NCBI GenBank assembly: GCA_038236705.1
Contig: JBBRZN010000027.1
Span: 1-26,767 of the forward strand
Origin: AC-32 sp038236705
GTDB lineage: Bacteria; Actinomycetota; Thermoleophilia; Gaiellales; Gaiellaceae
DNA: 26,767 nucleotides
Direction: 5' to 3'
The position numbers and the translations under genes are program-made. Of this stretch, positions 20,780-26,767 are shown in pieces. The notes below the pieces were generated by a model. That model did not search any database. It was not told the origin of the DNA and saw nothing but the letters and a program-made list of their open reading frames with translations. Within the stretch, counting starts at the first letter, position 1. Each line of letters begins with the position of its first letter.

Positions 20780-22684
20780 GTGCGCCTGCGCGTCGCCGCC
20801 CTCCATTTGCTCGTCCTGTGGGCCTTCGCGGTTGCCCAGCCGCTGTTCGACCTGCTCGGCAAGAACGGCGAGTTCTTCGCCGCGCGAGGATCGACCCGCT
20901 GGGACGTCGTCCTCTTCGCGGTCGTGCTGCTGCTCGTGCCCCCGGCGATCCTGACCGGCGTCGAGGCCGTGACGCCGCGCTCCGCGCGCGGGGCGTTGCA
21001 CGCGGTACTCGTCGCCTCACTGGCGGCTCTCTTCGTCCTCCAGGCGATCCGCGCCGCCGGCGGAGCCGGATGGCTCCTCGTCGCGATCGCCGCCGCGCTC
21101 GGCGGGGCAGCGGCGGCTGTCTATGCGCGTTTCGCCGGAGCCCGGCTGATCCTGACCGTGCTCGCCCCGGCGCCGCTGCTCTTCCTCGGGCTCTTCCTGC
21201 TGCACTCCGATGCCTCTCGACTGACCTTCTCCGGCACCGCCAAGGCCCTCGCGGCGGGTGCCCACGCGAAAGCGCCCGTCATCCTGGTCGTGTTCGACGA
21301 GCTGCCTGTCAACTCTCTCCGCGACTCGCACGGCCGGATCGACACCGTCCGCTTCCCGCATTTCGCCGCGCTCGCCGCCGGCTCGACCTGGTTCGCGAAC
21401 ACGAGCACGGTCGCGGAAGGGACGACGCACGCCGTTCCGGCCATCCTCACCGGCCGGTTCCCGCGCGCGGATGAGTTCCCCGTCTACACAGATCACCGCC
21501 AGAACCTCTTCACGCTGCTCGGCGGCGCGGCCGACCTGCACGTGGTCGACCAGGAGACGCACCTCTGCCCACCGAAGCTCTGCCCCGGGCTCGAGGGCTC
21601 CTTCCGCGGCAGGATGCGCGGCCTCGCCGAGGACACCGGAGTCGTCTACCTGCATCAGCTGCTCCCAGACGACCTCACGGGTGGGATCCCCTCGATCGCG
21701 AACGGCTGGGACAACTTCCTTCGGGACGCGGGCAAGCACGAAGACCCGGGAGCGATCCCGCCGGCCTTTCGGCGATCACTGCGACCCAGCCCCCGCCCGG
21801 CGCTCTGGTACGTCCACTTCATGCTCCCGCACAGCCCCTGGCGCTACCTACCGTCCGGCCGCCGCTACTCGATCCGGCAGGCGCCCGGCTGGGGCGGCGA
21901 CGAGGTGTGGAACGCAAACCAGGCGGCCGTCGACCAGTACTGGCAGCGACATCTCTTCCAGCTCGGCTACGCCGACCGCGTGCTCGGAAGGCTGATCGCG
22001 CGCCTGCGCGAAACCGGGCTCTATGACCGCGCGCTGGTCGTCGTCACCGCCGACCACGGCGTCAGCTTCCGCGCCGGCCAGAAGCGGCGCCCGCTCTCGG
22101 AGCGGAACCTCGAGGACATCGCATACGTGCCCCTCTTCGTCAAGCTTCCGGACGAGAGCAGGAACCGGGTCGAGCGGGCGCCGGCGCGAACGATCGACAT
22201 CGTGCCGACCATCACCGACGCGCTGGGCGTGCGGATTCCGTGGCACGTGGACGGGCACTCGCTCCTCGGCGGCTCCCCCTCTGAGCGCGACGACGTGCTG
22301 CTCAAGGACGGTGGCAGGCGGTTCGTCGTGCCGACGGCCGAGCTCCAGGCCCGCCGGGAGCGTGCCCTGCGGCGCCAGCTTCGGCTCTTCGGATCGGGCA
22401 AGCCGCTCTCGAGTCTGTACGCCATCGGTCCAGGCCGCGAACACGTGAATCACTCGATCGACGGACGTCCGCTGGATGCACAGCTCGACGCGATCGACCT
22501 CTCGAGCGACCCGGTTCAGGTCAGCGGGCGCGTGCCGGAAGCGACGCGGGCCGTGGCAGTGGTCGTCGGCGGGAAGGTCGTCGCGGTTGCGCCGGCGGCG
22601 GCAGGCCGCTTCTGGGCTCTCGTTCCGCGCGCTCGGCTGCGCGGCGCAAACCCTCTGATCTACGCGATAAAGGCCAGAAGCTAG
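20780..22684 (+). CDS. Membrane-anchored sulfatase/alkaline-phosphatase-superfamily hydrolase
   Basis: A 634-residue protein with about five N-terminal transmembrane helices (5-22, 43-62, 73-92, 97-115, 122-141) and a large extracellular domain of the alkaline phosphatase superfamily. Metal and catalytic residues are visible: VVFDELP (D173, E174), the nucleophile Thr in EGTTHAVPAILTGRFP (T215 or T216), H351 (FMLPHSPW), and TADHG (D425, H426). No Cys of the formylglycine type is present, so it is more like a phosphotransferase (LtaS or EptA style) or phosphodiesterase than a true sulfatase. Start GTG 20780 is 2 nt after the methyltransferase stop. A strong hairpin (22686-22720) follows directly. 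It probably transfers or removes a phospho-group on a wall polymer or glycan. Confidence 0.88.
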   Translation: MRLRVAALHLLVLWAFAVAQPLFDLLGKNGEFFAARGSTRWDVVLFAVVLLLVPPAILTGVEAVTPRSARGALHAVLVASLAALFVLQAIRAAGGAGWLLVAIAAALGGAAAAVYARFAGARLILTVLAPAPLLFLGLFLLHSDASRLTFSGTAKALAAGAHAKAPVILVVFDELPVNSLRDSHGRIDTVRFPHFAALAAGSTWFANTSTVAEGTTHAVPAILTGRFPRADEFPVYTDHRQNLFTLLGGAADLHVVDQETHLCPPKLCPGLEGSFRGRMRGLAEDTGVVYLHQLLPDDLTGGIPSIANGWDNFLRDAGKHEDPGAIPPAFRRSLRPSPRPALWYVHFMLPHSPWRYLPSGRRYSIRQAPGWGGDEVWNANQAAVDQYWQRHLFQLGYADRVLGRLIARLRETGLYDRALVVVTADHGVSFRAGQKRRPLSERNLEDIAYVPLFVKLPDESRNRVERAPARTIDIVPTITDALGVRIPWHVDGHSLLGGSPSERDDVLLKDGGRRFVVPTAELQARRERALRRQLRLFGSGKPLSSLYAIGPGREHVNHSIDGRPLDAQLDAIDLSSDPVQVSGRVPEATRAVAVVVGGKVVAVAPAAAGRFWALVPRARLRGANPLIYAIKARS

Positions 22685-22685
22685 A

Positions 22686-22720
22686 GCGCGCCCGGCACGG
22701 CCGCCACCGGCCGGGCGCGC
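22686..22720 (+). terminator. Hairpin terminator candidate after the sulfatase-like gene
   Basis: GCGCGCCCGGC (22686-22696) is the exact reverse complement of GCCGGGCGCGC (22710-22720), an 11-bp GC stem with a 13-nt loop, starting one base after the stop codon. No T-run follows, which is common for actinobacterial terminators. Confidence 0.6.
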
Positions 22721-22823
22721 CGGGCGCCCGCCCGCCGTCCTCGAAACGAACGGGCGCCGCAGCTCTCTGGTGAAGCCCCTCTCCCCTACCTCACGTTGTA
22801 GTCGGGGCAGCGAAAAACGCCAT

Positions 22824-22874
22824 CCCTCGTTCGAGGCACCCCGCTCGTTCGAGGGACGATCCCTCGTCCGAGGG
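22824..22874. repeat. Three tandem 14-bp palindromes
   Basis: CCCTCGTTCGAGGC (22824-22837), CGCTCGTTCGAGGG (22842-22855) and CCCTCGTCCGAGGG (22861-22874) are near-identical self-complementary units 18-19 nt apart. The third has fully complementary 6-bp arms around TC. They are too short and regular for CRISPR and are not in a promoter. Confidence 0.55.
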
Positions 22875-22919
22875 ATTCGTCTCAGTCGCGCCTAAGGCGT
22901 CGCTTCCGATGCCGCCTCA

Positions 22920-22946
22920 GGACGTGCGGGCTCTGCTCGCACGTCC
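22920..22946 (-). terminator. Hairpin terminator candidate after relA/spoT
   Basis: GGACGTGCG (22920-22928) and CGCACGTCC (22938-22946) form a 9-bp perfect stem with a 9-nt loop, 45 nt beyond the stop of the minus-strand rsh gene. There is no T-run on either side. Confidence 0.5.
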
Positions 22947-22991
22947 GTCTGAAATGAGCGGTCGAACCGCGAGAGGCGGCCGCAAAGGTCC

Positions 22992-25199
22992 CTAAGACGG
23001 GGTGACGCGGTAGGCGTCGAAGACGGCGTCGAGGTTGCGCAGAGCGGTGAGCAGACTGCGCAGCGCCTTCACGTCGCCGACCTCTGCCACGTACCAGTTC
23101 TTGGCGAGCTGGTCCTCGACGTGGCCGCCGTACTCGACGATGTTCGCGCCGTGCTCGGCGAAGGTGCGTGCGACATCCTCGAGCAGCCGAGGCCGGTCCC
23201 ACGAGTCCACGGAGATCTGCACCCGGAAGCTCTGAGTCGCGCCGCCGTCCCAGGAGACGTTCGTGAACCGCTCCGGGTTGCGCTTCAGCGCCTTCACGTT
23301 GGAGCAGTCCTCTCGGTGGATGGTGATTCCCTTGCCGAGCGAGATGTAGCCGACGATCTTGTCGCCGGGGAGCGGCGTGCAGCATTTTGCGAGCCGGACG
23401 AGCACGTCGTCCACCCCGCGGACGGTGATGCCGAAGTTCTCGCTCGCGATCGCGTGTCGCGCCTTCGGCGCCTTGAGTGGAACGGCCTCCTCATGGGCGA
23501 CCTCCTCCGTCTTCAGGCGCTGGATCACCTTGTTCACGATCTGACCGGCGGCCAGCTTCCCCGAGCCGAGCGCGAGATAGAAGTCCTCGGCCTTCTTGAA
23601 CCCGGTCTCGCGGATCACCTGCGCCAGCACCGAGGAGCCCTGCAGCTTCTTGTAGGGCAGGTTCTGCTTCTTCAGCGCCGACTCCAGCGACTCGCGCCCC
23701 TTGGCCTCGGTCTCCTCGCGCGTCTCGCGCGAGAACCACTGCCTGATCTTGTTTCGCGCGCGCGAGGACGCCGCCAGGGACATCCAGTCGCGTGACGGGC
23801 CGCGCCCGGCCTTCGTGGTCAGGATCTCGACGAAGTCGCCGCTCTTGAGCCGGTAGTGCAGCGGCACGATCCGGCCGTTGATCTTCGCTCCCACGGTGCG
23901 GTGGCCCACGTCGGTGTGCACCGCGTAGGCGAAGTCGATCGGCGTCGAGTTCGACGGCAGCACCTTGACCTCGCCCTTGGGCGTGAAGACGTACACCTCG
24001 TCGTCGAAGAGATCGGTGCGGAAGGTCTTGATGAACTCGCGCGGGTCGGTCTCGTCCTCCTGCCAGTCCATCAGCTGGCGGATCCAGGCCAGCCACTCCT
24101 CGTCCGCCTGGCCGTCCTTCGAGCCGACCTTGTACTGCCAGTGCGCAGCGACCCCGAACTCGGCGGTCTCGTGCATCTCGCGCGTGCGCACCTGGATCTC
24201 GAGCGGCCGGCCCTCGGGGCCGACGACGGTGGTGTGCAGCGCGCGGTAGCCGTTCAGCTTCGGCATCGCGATGTAGTCCTTGAAGCGGCCGGGCATCGGC
24301 TTCCAGAGCGAGTGGATCAGGCCGAGCGCCCCGTAGCAGTCGCGGGTTCCCTCGTCCCCGTCGCGTTCCGCGATCACCCGCATCGCCGTGAGGTCGTAGA
24401 TCTCGTTGAACTCGCGGCCCTTCTTGGCCATCTTGTCGTAGATCGAATAGAAGTGCTTTGCGCGGCCCGCGATGTCGGCCGGGATGTCGACCTTCTCGAG
24501 CTCGTGCTGGAGGGTCATCGCGGCCTCGCGCACGTGCTCCTCGCGGTCGGTGCGGCGCTCGCTGACCATCGTCTTGATCTCGTCGTACTTGCGAGGGTGC
24601 AGCGTCGAGAAGGCGAGGTCCTCGAGCTCCCACTTGAGCTTGTTGATCCCGAGCCGGTGGGCCAGCGGTGCGTAGACCTCGAGCGTCTCCTTGCCCTTCT
24701 GCACCTGCTTCTGCTTGCCCAGGTACTCGATCGTGCGCATGTTGTGCAGGCGGTCGGCGAGCTTGATCAGAATCACGCGCACGTCCTGCGCCATCGCGAC
24801 GATCATCTTGCGGTAATTCTCGGCCTCGGCGTGCTCGCGGCTCTGGAACTGGATCCGCGTCAGCTTGGTGACGCCCTCGACGAGCTGGGCGATCTCGTCG
24901 CCGAACTCGGCGCGCACCTCCTTGATGTCGGTGCCGGTGTCCTCGACGACGTCGTGCAGGAGTGCGGCGGCGATCGTCTGCTCGTCGAGCCGCAGCTCAG
25001 CGCAGATCTTCGCGGCGCCCCACGGATGGTTGATGAAATCCTCGCCGGAGCGGCGCTGCTGGCCCTCATGGGCGGCGGCGGCGAAATGGAAGGCCCGGGT
25101 GAGCAGATCGCGGTCGACCTCCGGGTTGTAGGCAGCGACGGTCGTGATCAGCTCGTCGATCAGCTCCTGGTGGCGTTCACCTGCTTCGAGGACCGTCAT
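22992..25199 (-). CDS. rsh: Bifunctional (p)ppGpp synthetase/hydrolase (RelA/SpoT, Rsh)
   Basis: A 735-residue long Rsh protein that makes and degrades the alarmone (p)ppGpp. HD hydrolase domain about 35-180: H44, HD at 82-83, D149 in LADRLHN. Synthetase domain about 240-360: the RFKDYIA motif (305-311) is the RxKD type of bifunctional enzymes, followed by PKLNGYRALHTTV. The TGS domain spans about 400-462, and the helical and zinc-finger region includes CCTPLPGD. The ACT domain is C-terminal (FRVQISVDSWDRPRLLEDV onward). Length and order are normal. ATG 25197-25199 has TACAAT ending 6 nt upstream and no Shine-Dalgarno, so a leaderless mRNA is likely. Confidence 0.96.
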   Translation of the reverse strand: MTVLEAGERHQELIDELITTVAAYNPEVDRDLLTRAFHFAAAAHEGQQRRSGEDFINHPWGAAKICAELRLDEQTIAAALLHDVVEDTGTDIKEVRAEFGDEIAQLVEGVTKLTRIQFQSREHAEAENYRKMIVAMAQDVRVILIKLADRLHNMRTIEYLGKQKQVQKGKETLEVYAPLAHRLGINKLKWELEDLAFSTLHPRKYDEIKTMVSERRTDREEHVREAAMTLQHELEKVDIPADIAGRAKHFYSIYDKMAKKGREFNEIYDLTAMRVIAERDGDEGTRDCYGALGLIHSLWKPMPGRFKDYIAMPKLNGYRALHTTVVGPEGRPLEIQVRTREMHETAEFGVAAHWQYKVGSKDGQADEEWLAWIRQLMDWQEDETDPREFIKTFRTDLFDDEVYVFTPKGEVKVLPSNSTPIDFAYAVHTDVGHRTVGAKINGRIVPLHYRLKSGDFVEILTTKAGRGPSRDWMSLAASSRARNKIRQWFSRETREETEAKGRESLESALKKQNLPYKKLQGSSVLAQVIRETGFKKAEDFYLALGSGKLAAGQIVNKVIQRLKTEEVAHEEAVPLKAPKARHAIASENFGITVRGVDDVLVRLAKCCTPLPGDKIVGYISLGKGITIHREDCSNVKALKRNPERFTNVSWDGGATQSFRVQISVDSWDRPRLLEDVARTFAEHGANIVEYGGHVEDQLAKNWYVAEVGDVKALRSLLTALRNLDAVFDAYRVTPS

Positions 25200-25211
25200 A
25201 GGAAAATTGTA
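25200..25211 (-). promoter_or_regulatory. -10 element of rsh, leaderless start
   Basis: On the minus strand TACAAT (25211-25206) is followed by TTTCCT and ATG at 25199. This is the best -10 match in the window. No clear -35 is seen, and there is no room for a ribosome-binding site. Confidence 0.68.
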
Positions 25212-25288
25212 CTCCCCGGTTTTCGGGTGGCCGAGCGACGGTATTCCCCGCGCAGGAGCGAACTCTTCCGAGCCGAAGAAAGGCGGTC

Positions 25289-25441
25289 ATGCGCAAGCGC
25301 CGCAACGAACGCAAGGCCGCCAAAGTGGCCCGGATGCTGGTGTCCCTGGACGATGCGGCGCGTCAAGCGCGCCCGTGGCGCCCTCGGCGCGTCCAGTTCG
25401 CGGCCGTCGGCGCCGGGGCCGGCCTTCGTCGTACGCCCTAG
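25289..25441 (+). CDS. Small Arg-rich protein, 50 residues
   Basis: A basic 50-residue frame beginning MRKRRNERKAAKVARML and ending GLRRTP, unrecognised but with nucleic-acid-binding composition. The ATG is preceded by AAAGG (25279-25283) with 5-nt spacing, a rare true Shine-Dalgarno in this window. It diverges from rsh (90 nt between starts) and its TAG shares CTAG (25438-25441) with the recJ stop, the same arrangement as the stop overlap at 507-510. Its place in a region that otherwise has no gene supports it; size and composition keep confidence moderate. Confidence 0.5.
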   Translation: MRKRRNERKAAKVARMLVSLDDAARQARPWRPRRVQFAAVGAGAGLRRTP

Positions 25442-26767
25442 GCGGCACGGTCGAGCGCGGGCCGGTCTAGGAGCGCGATGAACCGTTCCGACTCGAGCAG
25501 GTGGGCCTTCGAGCCCTCGCGCAGGCCGAGCTCTTCGAACACCGCCGTCGCATCGGGATCGCGCGCCCCGGCCGGCTTGCGCCATTCGGCCTTGAGCCAC
25601 TCGCGCCGCTCCAGGTAACGGTCGTCCCCCTCGAAGATCTCGCGCACGTTCAACTGAGGCGAGACGGTGCCGTTCCACTGGTTCGCCTCCAGCCGGAAGG
25701 TGACGTCGTAGTGCCCGACCCGGCGTAGCCGGTCGATCTGGCCGCCGAAGCGGAAGGCGATTGCGCTGCCGGAGTCGCGGCCGTCCTCGCGCACGCGAAA
25801 GCGCAGGTGCTTGCCGTCGCCGACCGGGCTCAGCTCGGCCAGCTCGCAGCCGGCCAGCAAGAGCGTGATGCCGGGATTGCCGAGGCCGAACGGCGCCAGG
25901 CTCGCAAGCTCGGCGCAGAGGTCGAGTGTCAGGTCGCGGCCGTGGACGAGCGCGTCCACCTTCGCGGGCGGGCGCAGATCGTCCTCGGCGAGGGCAAGGT
26001 CGCCGATGGAGGAGAACGCCTCCGCGAAAGCCTCGACGCGCTCCGGCTTGATCGAGAGTCCGGCTGCCGCCGCGTGGCCGCCCCAGCGCTCGAGGTGGCC
26101 AGCGCATTGCCGCAGCCCGTCGTGGAGGTCGAACCCCGGAATCGAGCGACCCGAGCCCTTCCAGTCGCCCTCGGTGCCGGCGATCAGCACGACGGGCCGG
26201 TTGTAGCGCTCGACCAGGCGCGAGGCGACGATCCCGATCACTCCCTCGTGCCAGCCCGCCCCGGCGACGACGTACGCCCGCCGGCGGCGATGGGCCTCCG
26301 GCCACGACTCGATCGCCTCGACCGCTTCGCGCAGGATCCGCTGCTCCACGGCCTGCCGATCGCGATTCAGGTCCTCGAGCTGCGCGGCAAGGAGCCTCGC
26401 CGGTTCCCGCTCCTCCGTCAGCAGGAGCTCGAGCGCGGCCTCGGGCCGACCGAGCCGGCCGGCGGCGTTCAGCCGCGGCGCGAGCCTGAAGCCGATCGCA
26501 CCCGCGTCCACGGTGGCCGGGTCGACGCTCGCCGAGCGCATCAGCTCCTGCAGCCCGGGCTTCTGCGTGCGCGCGAGCTGCCTCAGCCCGGCGACCGCGA
26601 GGCCGCGGTTCTCGTCCAGGAGCGGCACGACGTCGGCAACGGTTGCGACCGCGACGAGGTCGAGGTGGCGCGTGAGCGCCTCCGAGGTCGCGCCGAGCAG
26701 CGCCTGCCCGAGCTTCCAGACCACTCCGGTGCCGCAGAGCTCGGTGAACGGGTACTCGCCGCGGTAC
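25438..26767 (-). CDS. recJ: Single-stranded-DNA exonuclease RecJ, 5' end outside window
   Basis: The C-terminal 442 residues of RecJ, the 5'-3' ssDNA exonuclease of recombination and mismatch repair. The frame is open to the window end (ELCGTGVVWKLGQAL at the visible N-terminus), so the gene starts beyond 26767 and the DHH catalytic motifs are mostly missing. Visible landmarks are VAVATVADVVPLLDENR of the DHH-domain end, FRLAPRLNAAGRLGRPE, GAGWHEGVIGIVASRLVERY, and the DHHA1 motif ERWGGHAAAAGLSI. An OB-like domain (FGLGNPGITLLLAGCEL, then LNVREI) comes last. Its TAG shares CTAG with the small Arg-rich frame on the plus strand. Confidence 0.94.
   Translation of the reverse strand, partial: YRGEYPFTELCGTGVVWKLGQALLGATSEALTRHLDLVAVATVADVVPLLDENRGLAVAGLRQLARTQKPGLQELMRSASVDPATVDAGAIGFRLAPRLNAAGRLGRPEAALELLLTEEREPARLLAAQLEDLNRDRQAVEQRILREAVEAIESWPEAHRRRRAYVVAGAGWHEGVIGIVASRLVERYNRPVVLIAGTEGDWKGSGRSIPGFDLHDGLRQCAGHLERWGGHAAAAGLSIKPERVEAFAEAFSSIGDLALAEDDLRPPAKVDALVHGRDLTLDLCAELASLAPFGLGNPGITLLLAGCELAELSPVGDGKHLRFRVREDGRDSGSAIAFRFGGQIDRLRRVGHYDVTFRLEANQWNGTVSPQLNVREIFEGDDRYLERREWLKAEWRKPAGARDPDATAVFEELGLREGSKAHLLESERFIALLDRPALDRAA

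Larger units (their letters stand above)
22685..22991. other. 307-nt convergent intergenic region rich in hairpins
   Basis: It lies between the stops of the sulfatase-like gene and relA/spoT. It holds two long hairpins (22686-22720 and 22920-22946), three tandem 14-mer palindromes (22824-22874), and small dyads such as GCGGTCGAACCGC (22958-22970). No gene or tRNA is supported. Confidence 0.6.

Noticed and set aside
22824..22874. CRISPR array
   Set aside because: Units are 14-bp palindromes with 4-5 nt between them and only three copies. There are no spacer-length intervals and no cas genes.
22958..22970. tRNA T-arm-like GGTTCGACC on the minus strand
   Set aside because: The loop has the wrong size and no acceptor, anticodon or D arms can be built around it.

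Overview
The window is GC-rich, gene-dense bacterial DNA. Gene content, GTG/TTG starts, near-zero spacing and what look like leaderless transcripts point to an actinobacterium, most likely a deep branch such as class Thermoleophilia (Gaiellales or Solirubrobacterales). This placement rests on gene content and style only; no rRNA gene is present.

Layout. (1) 1-510: 3' end of a medium-chain dehydrogenase. (2) 507-5204, minus: a six-gene run joined by 1-14 nt overlaps, read from 5204 downward: metallophosphoesterase, cyclic 2,3-diphosphoglycerate (cDPG) synthetase, 2-phosphoglycerate kinase, a divergent GlpX-family phosphatase, a GFA-type zinc protein and a SufT/MIP18-type Fe-S factor. (3) 5298-6920, minus: DUF47 regulator and PiT phosphate transporter, just upstream of the cDPG run. 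(4) 6992-9208, plus: PD-(D/E)XK-like nuclease, hypoxanthine phosphoribosyltransferase, NRAMP metal transporter with a DtxR/MntR-like palindrome. (5) 9213-12488, minus: a tiny membrane protein, an M23 coiled-coil endopeptidase, a zinc-ribbon membrane protein, CcmI-like and CcmE haem-maturation proteins, and an 80-residue unknown. (6) 12527-13378, plus: endonuclease IV-like TIM barrel, then about 630 nt with only weak small ORFs. (7) 14010-16952, minus: cyclase-AAA-TPR regulator. (8) 17012-22684, plus: phosphohexomutase, thioesterase, fRMsr-like GAF protein, a 50-residue membrane protein, a kinase-like/methyltransferase fusion and a membrane sulfatase-family enzyme. (9) 22685-22991: convergent intergenic DNA rich in hairpins. 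(10) 22992-25199, minus: RelA/SpoT. (11) 25289-25441, plus: small Arg-rich ORF. (12) 25438-26767, minus: RecJ, truncated by the window end.

The most notable system is region 2 with region 3. Two enzymes that make cDPG, a solute known mainly from thermophilic methanogens where it is linked to heat stability and phosphate storage, are translationally coupled to two uncharacterised phosphatase-family proteins and sit beside a phosphate importer. The GlpX-like member appears to have lost several catalytic residues of true fructose-1,6-bisphosphatases. This suggests a bacterial synthesis, turnover and phosphate-supply module.

Second theme: at seven genes a -10-like hexamer ends exactly 6 nt before the chosen start codon (eight if a 7-nt spacing is included), which implies leaderless mRNAs and helps fix the starts. 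Third theme: the envelope/sugar operon at 17012-22684 carries the unusual trio of microprotein, kinase-like methyltransferase and membrane sulfatase-like enzyme.
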